A stretch of DNA of 64,000 nucleotides from an uncultured Pelagibacteraceae bacterium (GCA_902515355.1 CABXUA010000003.1:24937-88936); one strand, 5' to 3'; shown: positions 1-12,317, counted from the stretch's first letter. Numbers and translations are program-made. The notes: a model not told the origin generated them from the letters alone.

Positions 1-975
1 AATTTGAATGAAATAATTGGAAGAACTGATTTACTAAAACAAATTAGCAGAGGTTCGCCAAATTTAGATGATTTAGACTTAAATCCTTTATTAGTAAGAA
101 CTGATCCAGGCGAAAACAAAAGATATTGTGAAAAAAAAAATATCAATCCGGTTCCCGATACTTTAGATGAAAAAATATGGTCAGACATAAAAAATGATAT
201 TAATAAAGATAAAGTAAAAGAGTGCGAGTATAATGTAGAAAATACACATAGAGCAGTAGGAACAAGATTATCACATTATGTTTATAATAAATTTGGCAAC
301 AATGCTCTAAAAGAGAATAATTTAATTATTAAACTTAAGGGGTCTGCTGGACAGTCTTTAGGAGCTTTTTTAGCCAAGGGAATAAAAATTATTATGAACG
401 GAGACTCAAACGACTATGTAGGCAAAGGCCTTTCCGGCGGTACAATTGTTGTCAAACCAATGGATAAAAGCAAGTTAATTTCAAATGAAAACACAATAAT
501 AGGAAACACTGTTTTATATGGGGCTACAAATGGAAAACTATTTGCTTCTGGAAAAGCTGGAGAAAGATTTGCAGTTAGAAATTCAGGAGCCTTAGCTGTG
601 GTGGAGGGATGTGGATCAAATGGATGCGAATACATGACAGGAGGAACTGTTTGTGTTTTAGGAGGCGTAGGAGATAATTTCGCTGCAGGAATGACTGGAG
701 GGATGGCTTTTATCTATGACGAAGATAATACTTTTGACAAATACGTAAATTCCACTTCAGTAATCTGGCAAATACCACAAACAGATTATTGGATAAGTCA
801 TTTGGAAAAACTAATTAAAGATTATTTTTCGGAAACTAATTCTAATGTAGCAAAAAAAATATTAGGTAATTTCAAGAACGAAATTAAAAATTTTAAACAA
901 GTTTGTCCGATTGAAATGTTAGATAAGTTAAAAAATCCAATATCAAAGAAACAATTGTCATCGATTAGAGCTTAA
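1..975 (+). CDS. gltB: Glutamate synthase large subunit, C-terminal part (truncated at window edge)
   Basis: GXGXG-type repeats (LKGSAGQSLGAFLAKGIKIIMNGDSNDYVGKGLSGGTIVVKP...GGTVCVLGGVGDNFAAGMTGGMAFIYD) typical of the GltB C-terminal domain; frame is open at the 5' edge. Confidence 0.93.
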   Translation, partial: NLNEIIGRTDLLKQISRGSPNLDDLDLNPLLVRTDPGENKRYCEKKNINPVPDTLDEKIWSDIKNDINKDKVKECEYNVENTHRAVGTRLSHYVYNKFGNNALKENNLIIKLKGSAGQSLGAFLAKGIKIIMNGDSNDYVGKGLSGGTIVVKPMDKSKLISNENTIIGNTVLYGATNGKLFASGKAGERFAVRNSGALAVVEGCGSNGCEYMTGGTVCVLGGVGDNFAAGMTGGMAFIYDEDNTFDKYVNSTSVIWQIPQTDYWISHLEKLIKDYFSETNSNVAKKILGNFKNEIKNFKQVCPIEMLDKLKNPISKKQLSSIRA

Positions 976-980
976 AAAAC

Positions 981-1736
981 CTATAAATTAAAAATTCTTA
1001 ATCTATCTAGTTCTTTTAAAATTTTTTTTATATTTTTTTTAGAAGACAAACTATGGTTGCCATTTTTTACCACCACAATTTTCTTTTTTGCTTTTGGAAA
1101 AATTTTTAAAATTTTTCTTGAAAATGACACTGGAACCACTTCATCTTTACTTCCATGAAACAGCGTAACATTAATTTTCATATTAATTTTTTTATTCAAA
1201 ACTTTATTTTTTTTTCCATCCTCTATAAGTTGTTTTGTAATTGGGTATGTATAACCTCCATGTTTAATCTCAGAAATTCCCTTTTTACTTATTTCATTTT
1301 TAATTTTTTTAGGAAATTTTTTCCACATTAATCTAGATAAAAATTCTGGTGCTGAACCAATACCAACAAATCCTTTTATTTGTTTTTTAAAATGTTTAAA
1401 TTGAATTATTGATATCCAAGCTCCCATACTTGAACCGACTAAAATAAAATTATTTTTTTTTACTATTTTTTTTATTGAAATCCTGATGTCCTTAGACCAT
1501 CGACTAATATTTCCTTTAATAAATTTTCCCGAAGATTTTCCATGACCAAAATACTCTACCGCTAAAAAACCCAATTTATTTTTTTTTGCATATTTATAGA
1601 ATGCTTTTGGTTTTTCACCAGTTATATCTGACTGAAAACCAGGTAAAAAAATAATATATATATTTTTTTTGTAATAATTGTCTAAATATCTAAGTTTTTC
1701 AGTTTTTGACATTTTCAGATATTTAAATTTTTTCAT
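981..1736 (-). CDS. Alpha/beta hydrolase family protein
   Basis: Nucleophile elbow VGSSMGAW, FLPGFQSD, late HGSKDEVVP and NGNHSL motifs. Confidence 0.85.
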   Translation of the reverse strand: MKKFKYLKMSKTEKLRYLDNYYKKNIYIIFLPGFQSDITGEKPKAFYKYAKKNKLGFLAVEYFGHGKSSGKFIKGNISRWSKDIRISIKKIVKKNNFILVGSSMGAWISIIQFKHFKKQIKGFVGIGSAPEFLSRLMWKKFPKKIKNEISKKGISEIKHGGYTYPITKQLIEDGKKNKVLNKKINMKINVTLFHGSKDEVVPVSFSRKILKIFPKAKKKIVVVKNGNHSLSSKKNIKKILKELDRLRIFNL

Positions 1737-1807
1737 ATAAATTTTGTTGAGTTTAATTGATAATATATAATCACAATTAAATAAAATATGAATAAAAAAA
1801 AAGATAA

Positions 1808-2785
1808 ATGAATATTTTGCTTACAGGAGGAGCTGGATATATTGGTAGTCAAACGACATTTGCATTAATTGAAAAAGGTCACACAGTAACAGTAATAGAT
1901 AATTTAATTACTGGAAATTTTAATCTGGTTCCAAAGAAGGTCAAATTTTTAGAAGCTGATATATCAGACGAAACTAAAATCAAACCTTTATTACGAGAAG
2001 ATAAATTTGATTTAGTAATGCATTTTGCAGGACTTGTAAGAGTAGAAGAGTCTTTAAAGAATCCAGAAAAATACTATCTTTACAATTTTGAAAAAGCAAA
2101 AAAATTTTTTGATATTTGTATCAACTCTGGTCTCAAGAAAATAATTTTTTCCTCAACTGCAGGAATATACGGAGAAAATAAAAAAATGAAAAAAATTAAT
2201 GAAGATGATAAGCTTCTTCCCTCCAATCCTTACGCAAAAAGTAAATATGAATTGGAAAAATATTTAACAAACATTACAAAAAAAAAAAATTTAAGCTGTG
2301 TAATTTTGAGATATTTTAATGTTGCTGGAGCGGATAAAAAAAATAGAACAGGACTGATTGCTCAAAATTCAAATAATCTGATAAAAGTAATATGCGAAGT
2401 GGCGGTAGAAAAAAGAGAAAAAATCACAATAAATGGAAATGATTACAATACGACAGATGGAACTCCAATAAGAGACTTCATCCATGTAGAAGATTTATCT
2501 GATATGCATTTAATTATAGCTGAAAACTTAAAGGATAATAATCAAACTTGTATATATAATTGTGGTTATGGTACTGGATATTCAGTAGGAGAAGTTATCA
2601 ATGAAATGGAAAAAATTTTACAAAGAAATTTGAAAAAAGAATATGGACCTCGAAGAAAAGATGATATCCCATATTCCGTTGCAGACAACAAAAAATTTCA
2701 AAAAAAATTCAATTGGATGCCTAAGTATAATGATTTAAGCTACATACTTAAATCTGCTTTAGAATGGGAAAAAAAAATCAAATGA
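1808..2785 (+). CDS. galE: UDP-glucose 4-epimerase
   Basis: GGAGYIGSQ N-terminal Rossmann motif, YAKSKYELE (YxxxK), RYFNVAGAD, TPIRDFIHVEDL. Confidence 0.92.
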   Translation: MNILLTGGAGYIGSQTTFALIEKGHTVTVIDNLITGNFNLVPKKVKFLEADISDETKIKPLLREDKFDLVMHFAGLVRVEESLKNPEKYYLYNFEKAKKFFDICINSGLKKIIFSSTAGIYGENKKMKKINEDDKLLPSNPYAKSKYELEKYLTNITKKKNLSCVILRYFNVAGADKKNRTGLIAQNSNNLIKVICEVAVEKREKITINGNDYNTTDGTPIRDFIHVEDLSDMHLIIAENLKDNNQTCIYNCGYGTGYSVGEVINEMEKILQRNLKKEYGPRRKDDIPYSVADNKKFQKKFNWMPKYNDLSYILKSALEWEKKIK

Positions 2786-3933
2786 AAATTTTACAAGTTA
2801 TACCTAAACTAGGCTATGGTGGTGCTGAAACTGGTTGTTACGATTTAGCTCACTACCTTTACGAAAAAGATTGTAAATCTTTCATAATTACTAGTGGAGG
2901 AGAATTAATTAAATACGTAAAAAAAGACAAAGTTAAAATATTTCGATTACCAGTGCATTCTAAAAATCCACTACTTATGATTTTAAATGTAGTATTAATT
3001 TCACTAATAATATTATTTTATAATATAGATATAGTTCATGCTAGAAGTAGAGCACCTGCTTGGTCTTGTTTGTATTCATGTATTATAACAAGAAGGATAT
3101 TTGTGACAACTTTTCACGGAACTTACAGTTTTTCAAGCGAAATTAAAAAATTTTATAATAGTATAATGTTAAGAGCTAAGCTGATTATTGCAGGTTCAAA
3201 TTTTATTTTTCAACATATAAATGAAAACTATCAAAAATACTTAAAACCTAAAAATAAATTAATGGTTATCTTTAGAGGAATAAACTTAGAGTATTACAAT
3301 AAAAAAAATATTTCTGAAATTAAAAAAAATAAATTAATTAAGGATTGGCAAATAGACCTTGAAAAAAAAACAATTTTACTACCTGGACGACTTACTCATT
3401 GGAAAGGTCAAAATATTTTTATCGAAGCAATCAACATTCTTTTAGAAGACTATAATAAGAGCAGTTTTCAAGCTATTATTCTAGGATCTGATCAAGGAAG
3501 AAAAGTTTATTCTAAAAAACTTCATAGTTTAGTAGAGAGATATCAATTAGGAAAAAAGATAAAATTCGTTTCTTACTGTAAAGAAATGCCTATAGCTTAC
3601 TCACTATCGGATATTATTGTTTCAAGTTCAATAAAACCAGAGGCATTTGGGAGAATAGCAGTTGAAGCCCAAGCAATGGAAAAACCGATAGTAGCTAGCG
3701 ATATTGGAGGGTCAAAAGAAACAATAATTAACGGAAAATCAGGATATTTGTACAACTCGAGCGATCCAAGAGAATTAGCAAAAACTTTGAACAACGTTAT
3801 GGAATTAAATCAAGAAGCATTGTATTCAATTGGCAAGGAGGGTAGAAAAAACGTAAATAAGAAATTTAATGTAGAACAAATGTGCCAAACCACTTTTACA
3901 GAGTATAAAAAAATTTTAAATTCTAATGCCTAA
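2782..3933 (+). CDS. Glycosyltransferase family 4 (GT-B) protein
   Basis: GYGGAE N-terminus, LPGRLTHWKGQ, PEAFGRIAVEAQAMEKPIVASDIGGSKETI. ORF track starts at 2764; ATG at 2782 overlaps the galE stop (ATGA) and is the likelier start. Confidence 0.88.
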   Translation: MKILQVIPKLGYGGAETGCYDLAHYLYEKDCKSFIITSGGELIKYVKKDKVKIFRLPVHSKNPLLMILNVVLISLIILFYNIDIVHARSRAPAWSCLYSCIITRRIFVTTFHGTYSFSSEIKKFYNSIMLRAKLIIAGSNFIFQHINENYQKYLKPKNKLMVIFRGINLEYYNKKNISEIKKNKLIKDWQIDLEKKTILLPGRLTHWKGQNIFIEAINILLEDYNKSSFQAIILGSDQGRKVYSKKLHSLVERYQLGKKIKFVSYCKEMPIAYSLSDIIVSSSIKPEAFGRIAVEAQAMEKPIVASDIGGSKETIINGKSGYLYNSSDPRELAKTLNNVMELNQEALYSIGKEGRKNVNKKFNVEQMCQTTFTEYKKILNSNA

Positions 3934-5845
3934 TATTCATCTTTTAGACGGAAAAAAAATCCCATTCAAAAATTCAATTGATGGTTTTGAGTTATCAAAA
4001 AAAATAAGCAAATCACTTGAAAAAGAAGCTTTGATAATGGAGGTAGATGGAGAATTAAAGGATTTAAGTTATAAAATTTTAAAAGACTCCAAGGTAAAAA
4101 TTGTGACTTCAAAAGACAAAGAGGGTTTAGACGTATTAAGACATGACGCTGCTCATATAATGGCAATGTCAGTCCAAGAACTTTTTCCCAGCACTCAAGT
4201 GACTATTGGTCCAGTTATTGAGAATGGTTTTTATTATGACTTTGCAAGAAAAGAGCCGTTTACCAAAGATGATTTGCAAAAAATAGAAAAAAAAATGTCT
4301 GAAATTATAGATAGAGATGTAAAAACAAGAAGAGAAGTTTGGAAAAGAGATAAAGCCGTTGCTCATTTTAAGAAGATAGGAGAAAAATACAAAGCTGAGA
4401 TAATAGAAAGTATCCCTGCTAATGAAGAACTTTCAATTTATCATCATGGGGATACTTGGCATGATTTATGCAGGGGGCCACATTTAGCATCTTCTAGTAA
4501 AATAGGGAAAGCTTTCAAACTGACAAAAGTATCAGGAGCTTATTGGCGAGGAGACTCGAATAATGAAATGTTACAAAGAATATACGGGACATGTTGGAGT
4601 TCAAAAAAGGAATTAGAAGATTATCTACTCAGATTAGAGGAAGCTGAAAAAAGAGATCATAGGAAGCTGGGAAAAGAAATGGATCTTTTTCATTTTAGAG
4701 AAGAGAGCCCAGGAGCAGTTTTTTGGCACGAGAAAGGCTGGATCTTATTTCAAAGATTAATTGAGTATATGAGGTTAAAACAAAGACTGGCAGGTTATAA
4801 GGAAATTAATACTCCTGAAATTTTAGATAAATCATTATGGGAAAAATCGGGGCACTGGGAAAAATTTGGAGAAAATATGTATACATCAGAAACTCCAGAT
4901 GAAAAAACTTTTGCTATAAAACCTATGAACTGTCCAGGCTGTGTCCAAGTTTTTAATCAGGGATTAAAAAGTTATAGAGACCTTCCGCTTAAATTATCAG
5001 AGTTTGGTAAGGTACATAGATATGAAGCATCTGGTGCTTTACATGGACTATTGAGAGTGAGAGCCTTTACTCAGGACGATGCCCATATTTTTTGTACTGA
5101 GGAACAAATAACTGAGCAGTGTTTAAGTATTACAAATTTAATTTTAGAAATTTATAAAGATTTAGGCTTTAAAAATGTTTTACTTCAATTTTCTGACCGT
5201 CCAGAAAAAAGAGTAGGAGATAACAAAATTTGGGATAAATCAGAGGCAGCTCTTCTAACAGCAATAAAGAAATCGAAATTGAAATATGAAATTAATAAAG
5301 GAGAAGGTGCTTTTTATGGTCCAAAAATTGATTTTGTCCTAAGAGATGCTATCGGTCGAGATTGGCAGTGTGGTACTTTGCAGGTAGATCTAAATCTTCC
5401 AGGAAGATTAGGAGCAAGCTACGTAGAAAAAGATGGTTCTAAAAAAATACCGGTAATGTTGCATAGAGCTTTGTTTGGTTCTTTAGAGAGGTTTATAGGA
5501 ATTTTAATTGAACACTATGCAGGAAAATTACCACTTTGGCTTTCTCCTTTACAAGTAATGGTATTACCCATCTCTGAAGACAATAATAATTACGCAAAAA
5601 AGGTATTTGAAGAACTTTTTAAAGAAGGTATAAAATGTGAAGTGGATTTAAAAAACCAAAAAATTAATTATAAAATAAGAGAACATTCTTTAGCAAAAGT
5701 TCCTATACTTTTAATATGTGGTAAAAAAGAAGCTACAGATAATTCTGTAACTGTCAGAAAACTAGGTTCTGAAAAACAAGAAACTATGAAATCATCTCAA
5801 TTTCTCAAAGAAATTTTAAACTCAAATAGACTTCCTTTAAAATAA
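3926..5845 (+). CDS. thrS: Threonyl-tRNA synthetase
   Basis: TGS-like N-terminus, HDAAHIMA, class II motifs (KPMNCPGCVQVF, RYEASGALHGLLRVRAFTQDDAHIFC), C-terminal anticodon-binding domain. Confidence 0.97.
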   Translation: MPNIHLLDGKKIPFKNSIDGFELSKKISKSLEKEALIMEVDGELKDLSYKILKDSKVKIVTSKDKEGLDVLRHDAAHIMAMSVQELFPSTQVTIGPVIENGFYYDFARKEPFTKDDLQKIEKKMSEIIDRDVKTRREVWKRDKAVAHFKKIGEKYKAEIIESIPANEELSIYHHGDTWHDLCRGPHLASSSKIGKAFKLTKVSGAYWRGDSNNEMLQRIYGTCWSSKKELEDYLLRLEEAEKRDHRKLGKEMDLFHFREESPGAVFWHEKGWILFQRLIEYMRLKQRLAGYKEINTPEILDKSLWEKSGHWEKFGENMYTSETPDEKTFAIKPMNCPGCVQVFNQGLKSYRDLPLKLSEFGKVHRYEASGALHGLLRVRAFTQDDAHIFCTEEQITEQCLSITNLILEIYKDLGFKNVLLQFSDRPEKRVGDNKIWDKSEAALLTAIKKSKLKYEINKGEGAFYGPKIDFVLRDAIGRDWQCGTLQVDLNLPGRLGASYVEKDGSKKIPVMLHRALFGSLERFIGILIEHYAGKLPLWLSPLQVMVLPISEDNNNYAKKVFEELFKEGIKCEVDLKNQKINYKIREHSLAKVPILLICGKKEATDNSVTVRKLGSEKQETMKSSQFLKEILNSNRLPLK

Positions 5846-6391
5846 GTGGCTAATATAAAACAAAATTATTTTCAACGAAGAAGTAAACCACAAGGCCCAA
5901 GAGCTAATGAGAGAATTAGATCTTTAGATGTTCAAGTAATTTCTAGCGATGGAAATAATCTTGGAACTTTACCTTTAAAGAAAGCTATAGAGATAGCAAA
6001 AGAAGAAGGCCTAGATTTAATAGAAATATCTCCTAATGCAAATCCACCTGTCTGTAAAATTATGGATATGGGAAAATATAAATATGATTTACAAAAAAAA
6101 GCTAATAATGCAAAAAAAAAACAAAAAACTGTTTCTTTAAAAGAATTAAAGTTGAGACCAGGAACTGAAATACATGATTATAATTTTAAATTAAAAAATG
6201 CAAAAAAATTTCTTACAAAGGGAGATAAAGTAAAATTTACAGTAAGGTTTAAAGGTAGAGAAATGCAACATATTGAGTTAGGTAAAAATTTGATGAATAG
6301 AATTATAGAAGACACAAAAGATATTGGAAAAGTTGAGACGAACCCAAAATTTGAGGGTAAACAAATGATTATGATCATTCAGCCTATTTAA
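5846..6391 (+). CDS. infC: Translation initiation factor IF-3 (GTG start)
   Basis: NERIRSLDVQVI, DLIEISPNANPPVCKIMDMGKYKY; directly downstream of thrS and upstream of rpmI/rplT. Confidence 0.96.
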   Translation: MANIKQNYFQRRSKPQGPRANERIRSLDVQVISSDGNNLGTLPLKKAIEIAKEEGLDLIEISPNANPPVCKIMDMGKYKYDLQKKANNAKKKQKTVSLKELKLRPGTEIHDYNFKLKNAKKFLTKGDKVKFTVRFKGREMQHIELGKNLMNRIIEDTKDIGKVETNPKFEGKQMIMIIQPI

Positions 6392-6448
6392 TAAAAGATA
6401 ATATCATCTTGTAAAGATTATTTATTCTCTGTATAAAGCCGGGTAATT

Positions 6449-6655
6449 ATGCCAAAATTAAAAACTAAAAGTTCAGCAAAAAAAAGATTTAGGTTTACTG
6501 CTTCAGGTAAAGTAAAAATGCCTCAAGCAGGTAAAAGACATGGAATGATTAAAAGAACAAATTCACAAATAAGAAAACAAAGGGGCACTACTATAATGTC
6601 TAAACAAGACTCCAAAATTGTTAAGTCTTATATGCCTTATAATTTAAGAGGATAA
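6449..6655 (+). CDS. rpmI: Ribosomal protein bL35
   Basis: [33 protein letters not shown]; operon context. Confidence 0.96.
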   Translation: MPKLKTKSSAKKRFRFTASGKVKMPQAGKRHGMIKRTNSQIRKQRGTTIMSKQDSKIVKSYMPYNLRG

Positions 6656-6656
6656 A

Positions 6657-7013
6657 ATGGCAAGAACTAAACGAGGCGTTATCACCAAATCAAAACATAA
6701 AAAAGTTCTAAAGCTCGTAAAAGGTCAGTATGGCAGAAGAAAAAACACAATTCGGGTTGCTCGCCAAGCCATGGAAAAAGCTATGCAATATGCTTATAGA
6801 GATAGAAGAGCAAAAAAAAGAGATTTTAGATCCCTATGGATACAAAGAATCAATGCTGGTGTTAGGAGCGAGGGTCTAACTTACTCTAAATTTATAAATG
6901 GCCTAAATAAGTCAAATATTAAACTTGATAGAAAAGTATTAGCAGAATTAGCCTATAATAATCCCGAAGTATTCAGATCCATTGTTAAAAAAGTTCAGTT
7001 ATCAATAAAATAA
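6657..7013 (+). CDS. rplT: Ribosomal protein bL20
   Basis: [38 protein letters not shown]. Confidence 0.97.
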   Translation: MARTKRGVITKSKHKKVLKLVKGQYGRRKNTIRVARQAMEKAMQYAYRDRRAKKRDFRSLWIQRINAGVRSEGLTYSKFINGLNKSNIKLDRKVLAELAYNNPEVFRSIVKKVQLSIK

Positions 7014-7054
7014 ACTTGTTTTTTCTTTTACAAAGTTAGAGTAAAAACTAACTG

Positions 7055-8110
7055 ATGGCACATTTAGATGAATTAATCCAAAAAGTATCAAATGCTAAAG
7101 ATAAACTAAGTCTGCAAAATTTAAAATCTGAGCTTTTGGGTAAAAATAGTCAAATTAATCAAGAGTTTAAAAAACTTGGATCTTTACCAGAAGAAGATAG
7201 AAAAGCAAAAGCTTCAGATTTAAATAATCAGAAACAAAGAATTAATGAAGCTATTGAAAATAAGTTTAAAGAATTAGAGAAATTTGAAATTAATCAAAAA
7301 CTACAAAAAGAAAAAGTAGACGTAACTTTACCAGCTAGAGAAAGACCTAATGGAAAGATACATCCTGTCTCTCAGGTTATTGATGAAATTTCCTCTATAT
7401 TCTCCGAGGTAGGCTTCTCAGTAGCAGAAGGACCTGACGTAGAAACTGAATACAATAATTTTACCGCTTTAAATACTCCTGAGAATCATCCTGCTAGAGA
7501 TATGCATGATACTTTTTACCTAGATGAAAATAAAAAAATATTACTAAGAACTCATACCTCACCTGTTCAAATAAGGACTATGTTAAGCGGTAAACCTCCA
7601 TTTAAAATTATTGTTCCAGGAAGAACTTATCGTTGTGACAGTGACCAAACTCATGCACCTATGTTTCATCAATTGGAGGGGTTGCACATTGATAAAGAAA
7701 TTAATATGGGTCATTTAAAAGGATGTCTCGATTATTTTATAAAAGAATTTTTTGAAGTTAAAAAAATACAAATGAGATTTAGACCGAGCCACTTTCCGTT
7801 TACGGAACCTTCAGCTGAAGTAGATATTGGTTATAGAATGGAAAATGGTAGAATTATAGTTGGCGAAGGTAACAAGTGGTTAGAAATATTGGGCTGTGGA
7901 ATGGTTCACCCAAACGTTTTAAAAAATGCAAAAGTTGATATAAAGAAATACCAAGGATACGCATTTGGAATGGGAATAGATAGACTTGCTATGTTAAAAT
8001 ATGGAATAAATGATCTTAGATCCTTCTTTGAGGCAGACTACAGATGGTTAAATTATTTTGGTTTTGACCCTTTAGATGTTCCAACAAATTATAGAGGATT
8101 AAGCAGATGA
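7055..8110 (+). CDS. pheS: Phenylalanyl-tRNA synthetase alpha subunit
   Basis: [57 protein letters not shown]. Confidence 0.97.
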   Translation: MAHLDELIQKVSNAKDKLSLQNLKSELLGKNSQINQEFKKLGSLPEEDRKAKASDLNNQKQRINEAIENKFKELEKFEINQKLQKEKVDVTLPARERPNGKIHPVSQVIDEISSIFSEVGFSVAEGPDVETEYNNFTALNTPENHPARDMHDTFYLDENKKILLRTHTSPVQIRTMLSGKPPFKIIVPGRTYRCDSDQTHAPMFHQLEGLHIDKEINMGHLKGCLDYFIKEFFEVKKIQMRFRPSHFPFTEPSAEVDIGYRMENGRIIVGEGNKWLEILGCGMVHPNVLKNAKVDIKKYQGYAFGMGIDRLAMLKYGINDLRSFFEADYRWLNYFGFDPLDVPTNYRGLSR

Positions 8111-10509
8111 TCATCACGCTATCTTGGTTGAAAGATCATTTGAGTAGCAAAGTAAATTTAAGCAAGATAATTAATAAACTTACGGACATAGGTCTTGAAG
8201 TAGAGGGCATAAAAGATAGTCAAGGAGAACTATCTGATTTTAAAATCGCAAAAGTTTTAAAAGCATCAAAACATCCAAATGCCGATAAATTAAAACTTTG
8301 CGATGTTAGTTTAGGAGAAGGAAAAATAATTAAAGTTATTTGTGGCGCCTCAAATGCAAGAGAAGGATTAATTAGCGTATATGCTCCTCCTGGCTCTGTA
8401 ATTCCAAAAACCAAAATGAAATTAAAAATAGCCAAGATAAGAGGAATAGAGTCACACGGTATGCTTTGTTCTGAAAGTGAGCTAGGCATCTCAAATGAAA
8501 GCGAGGGAATCATTGAAATAAAAAGTGGTGAAAAAGATATTGGAAAAAACTTTTTTAAAAGCAAATCAGAAAAATCAATCGATATATCAATTACACCTAA
8601 TAGACCAGATTGTTTAGGAGTTAGAGGAATAGCAAGAGATTTAGCTTCAGCGGGTTTGGGCAAACTTTCGAGTTTAAAAAAAACAAAGATTAAACAAAGT
8701 TTTTCTCAACCTTTAAAAATTTCCATTACAAAAGAAAAAAATCAAGGATGTTTATCATTTGGCACATGTTATATAAAAAATATCAAAAATACAGAAAGCC
8801 CAGAATGGTTAAAGAAAAAAATAATTTCCTTAGGTTTAAAACCAATTTCTGCAGTAGTTGATATCACAAATTATGTAATGTTTGATCTAAATAGACCGCT
8901 ACACGCCTATGATGCTGATAAAATAGATGAAGAAATTATTATTAGAAATTCAAAACCTGGCGAAACTTTTGAGGCTTTGGACGGGAAGAATTATAAACTA
9001 AAAAATAACATGTGTGTAATTTCGGATAAATCTGGCCCCCTTGGTCTTGGAGGAATAATTGGGGGTACACGTTCTGGAACTGAATTTGAGACAAAAAATA
9101 TACTTTTAGAATCAGCATATTTTCACCCAACTTCTGTGAGAAAAACTGGAAGCATTTTAGCAATAGACACCGATGCAAAGTATAGATTTGAAAGAGGTAT
9201 AGATCCAAACTCAGTTAAGGAAGGTCTTGAGTTTGCAACTAGTTTAATTCTCAAAATTTGCGGAGGGGAGGCAAGCAAATTTTCATTTACTGGCAAATCT
9301 CAGATAAAAAGCAAGGTCATTGAATTAGACAATAACAAGTTTAAAAAAATAATAGGAATTTCAATAACATCTAATGAAACCAAAAAAATACTAAATTCAT
9401 TAGGATTTAAAACAAAAAATTCTAAAAATTATCTTAAAATTGAAATTCCGACTTGGAGACCAGATATTCTTGAGGATATAGATATTATTGAAGAGCTAAT
9501 AAGAATAAAAGGCTTTGATAAAATTTCATTGGTTCATCCAGAAAGAACCAGATCTAAAGATACTCTTAGCTTTAAACAAAAATTATTTCATTTGTCTCAA
9601 AGAGCAGTCGCAAATAAAGGATACTTAGAAGCCGTGACCTGGTCATTTACCGATTCTAGTATTGATAAGTTTTTTTCTCAGGGAGAAAAAGAAATAAAAA
9701 TAGCCAACCCTATCTCAACTGATCTTGATGTATTGAGAAGATCAATATTTTCAAATTTAATTATATATTTGAAAAAAAATCAGGACAGAGGTTATCTTGA
9801 TCTTTCTTTATTTGAAATTGGGCCAATTTTCTTTGGAAACAAACCTGGAGAACAACAAATTATTTTAGGTGGCTTAAAATCAGGAGCTCTTAACAGAAAA
9901 AGTTGGGACTCGAAAGCTAGAAATATAGATGTATTTGATGTTAAAGCGGACACAATTAAAACTCTATCAGAACTTGGAATTATGGAAGAGGACATGCATG
10001 TTGTCAACAATGCACAAGATTATTATAATCCAGGTAAATCTGGCTCTGTGACTTTAAAATCTAAAAATGGTCTTAAGCTGGCTTCTTTTGGAGAAATTCA
10101 TCCTGCAATAATATCTAATTTAGACCTAAAAGAAAAAAATGTTTATGGATTTGAAATATTTTTAAAAAATATACCAACACCTCAAAAGAAAAACAGACTC
10201 GCTAAAAAGAATTACTCTGTTTCTGAATTTCAAAAATCTGAAAGAGATTTTGCTTTTGTAATAGATATTAATTATAAAGCTGGAGAAATAGAAAAAATAA
10301 TTGCTGAAGTTGATCAAAACTTAATTAAAAAAGTTTTGATATTTGATGTGTTCGAAGGCGGTAGTATGCCTGAAGGAAAAAAGTCTATTGCGGTAAATGT
10401 AACAATTCAATCTATGGATAAAACACTTTCAGAAAAAGATATTAGTGAAGTAAGTAAAAAAATAACTAATACTGTTAAAGAGAAAACAGGCGCTACACTT
10501 AGATCATAA
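8107..10509 (+). CDS. pheT: Phenylalanyl-tRNA synthetase beta subunit
   Basis: N-terminal tRNA-binding domain ([12 protein letters not shown]), B3/B4 and B5 domains, C-terminal FDX-ACB-like domain; 4-nt overlap with pheS. Confidence 0.97.
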   Translation: MIITLSWLKDHLSSKVNLSKIINKLTDIGLEVEGIKDSQGELSDFKIAKVLKASKHPNADKLKLCDVSLGEGKIIKVICGASNAREGLISVYAPPGSVIPKTKMKLKIAKIRGIESHGMLCSESELGISNESEGIIEIKSGEKDIGKNFFKSKSEKSIDISITPNRPDCLGVRGIARDLASAGLGKLSSLKKTKIKQSFSQPLKISITKEKNQGCLSFGTCYIKNIKNTESPEWLKKKIISLGLKPISAVVDITNYVMFDLNRPLHAYDADKIDEEIIIRNSKPGETFEALDGKNYKLKNNMCVISDKSGPLGLGGIIGGTRSGTEFETKNILLESAYFHPTSVRKTGSILAIDTDAKYRFERGIDPNSVKEGLEFATSLILKICGGEASKFSFTGKSQIKSKVIELDNNKFKKIIGISITSNETKKILNSLGFKTKNSKNYLKIEIPTWRPDILEDIDIIEELIRIKGFDKISLVHPERTRSKDTLSFKQKLFHLSQRAVANKGYLEAVTWSFTDSSIDKFFSQGEKEIKIANPISTDLDVLRRSIFSNLIIYLKKNQDRGYLDLSLFEIGPIFFGNKPGEQQIILGGLKSGALNRKSWDSKARNIDVFDVKADTIKTLSELGIMEEDMHVVNNAQDYYNPGKSGSVTLKSKNGLKLASFGEIHPAIISNLDLKEKNVYGFEIFLKNIPTPQKKNRLAKKNYSVSEFQKSERDFAFVIDINYKAGEIEKIIAEVDQNLIKKVLIFDVFEGGSMPEGKKSIAVNVTIQSMDKTLSEKDISEVSKKITNTVKEKTGATLRS

Positions 10510-12317
10510 TGTCAGATATTAAGCAGATACGTAACTTTTCTATAATTGCGCATATTGATCACGGAAAATCGACAATAGCTGATCGAATAATCTCTAAATG
10601 CGGAGGTTTGACTGACCGTGAAATGAAAGCGCAGGTGCTTGATTCTATGGAAATAGAAAGAGAAAGAGGAATAACAATAAAAGCTCAAACTGTAAGACTT
10701 AAATATAAAGCAAAAGATGGAAAAGATTATATTTTAAATATTATTGACACACCTGGTCATGTTGATTTTAGTTATGAAGTTAGCAGATCGCTCTATGCTT
10801 GTGAGGGTTCACTTTTGATTGTCGACAGCACTCAAGGCGTAGAAGCTCAAACTTTAGCAAATGTTTATCAGGCTTTAGATATCAATCACGAAATAATTCC
10901 TATCTTAAACAAAATAGATCTCCCCGCTTCAGATACTGAAAAAACAAAAAAAGAAATAGAAGATGTCATAGGAATCGAAACTTCAAATGCTATTAGCTGT
11001 TCTGGAAAAACTGGTGAAGGCATCGAAGATATATTAGAGTCAATTGTTAAAATTCTCCCTCCTCCCAAAGGAAAACAGGTTGACAAATTAAAATCATTAT
11101 TGGTCGATAGTTGGTACGATAGCTATCTTGGAGTTGTTATTTTAGTTAGAGTTATAGATGGTCAGATTAAAAAAAATATGAAGATAAAACTTATGTCTAA
11201 TAATCAGGAACATATAATTGAAAAGGTTGGAGTTTTTACTCCTAAACCAAAAGACATAGAGGAGCTAAATTCTGGAGAAATTGGTTTTATAATTACAGGT
11301 ATTAAAAGTCTTTCAGAAACTAAAGTAGGTGATACTATTTGTGATGCCCATAATAAAATTGAATTTCCTTTACCTGGATTTAAACCGAGTAAGCCCGTAG
11401 TTTTTTGTGGACTTTTTCCAGTCGATAGCTCTGAGTATCAAAAACTAAAGGACGGATTAGCAAAACTAAAATTAAATGATTCAAGTTTTTCTTATGAAGG
11501 AGAATCTTCTAGCGCTTTAGGATTAGGTTTTAGATGTGGATTTTTGGGTTTATTGCATTTAGAGATTATTACTCAAAGGTTAGAAAGAGAGTTTGACATC
11601 AATTTAATCACCACAACACCAGGTGTAATTTATAAGGTTCAAAAAATAAATGGTGAAATAATAAATTTACAAAACCCTTCTAGCATGCCTGATCCAAGTC
11701 AGATTAAAATAATTGAAGAGCCTTGGATTAAAGCTACTATAATTACCCCAGATAAGTATTTAGGTTCTATAATAAAAATTTGTCAGGATAAAAGAGGTAT
11801 ACAAAAAAATTTAACTTACTCTGGTAATCGAGCTGTTTTATCCTATGAACTTCCTCTTAATGAAGTTGTGTTTGATTTTTATGATAGATTAAAATCTGTC
11901 TCAAGTGGATACGCAAGTTTTGATTATGAAATCACCGACTACAAAGAAGGAAATCTAGTAAAACTTGGAGTGCTAGTGAATGGAGAGCCAGTTGATGCAT
12001 TAGCCACGATTATTCATAAAGAATTTGCCCAAAAAACTGGAAGACAAATATGTGAAAAATTGAAAGATTTAATACCGAGGCATAATTTTATGATACCCAT
12101 CCAAGCAGCTATCGGAGGAAAAATAATTGCCAGAGAAAGTATAAAAGGTTTTAAAAAAGATGTGCTCACAAAGATACATGGAGGTGGAGCGATGGATAGA
12201 AAAAGAAAGTTACTTGAAAAACAAAAAAAGGGAAAAGCAAGAGCCAAACAATTTGGTAAGGTAGAAATTCCCCAAGAAGCTTTTATTGGCGTCCTTAAAA
12301 TTAATAAAGAGAATTGA
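10509..12317 (+). CDS. lepA: Elongation factor 4 (LepA GTPase)
   Basis: [46 protein letters not shown]; LepA-specific C-terminus ([43 protein letters not shown]). Confidence 0.97.
   Translation: MSDIKQIRNFSIIAHIDHGKSTIADRIISKCGGLTDREMKAQVLDSMEIERERGITIKAQTVRLKYKAKDGKDYILNIIDTPGHVDFSYEVSRSLYACEGSLLIVDSTQGVEAQTLANVYQALDINHEIIPILNKIDLPASDTEKTKKEIEDVIGIETSNAISCSGKTGEGIEDILESIVKILPPPKGKQVDKLKSLLVDSWYDSYLGVVILVRVIDGQIKKNMKIKLMSNNQEHIIEKVGVFTPKPKDIEELNSGEIGFIITGIKSLSETKVGDTICDAHNKIEFPLPGFKPSKPVVFCGLFPVDSSEYQKLKDGLAKLKLNDSSFSYEGESSSALGLGFRCGFLGLLHLEIITQRLEREFDINLITTTPGVIYKVQKINGEIINLQNPSSMPDPSQIKIIEEPWIKATIITPDKYLGSIIKICQDKRGIQKNLTYSGNRAVLSYELPLNEVVFDFYDRLKSVSSGYASFDYEITDYKEGNLVKLGVLVNGEPVDALATIIHKEFAQKTGRQICEKLKDLIPRHNFMIPIQAAIGGKIIARESIKGFKKDVLTKIHGGGAMDRKRKLLEKQKKGKARAKQFGKVEIPQEAFIGVLKINKEN

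Noticed and set aside
8220-8663. 147-aa ORF antisense to pheT
   Set aside because: Lies wholly within pheT; no recognisable domain, and antisense open frames are common here
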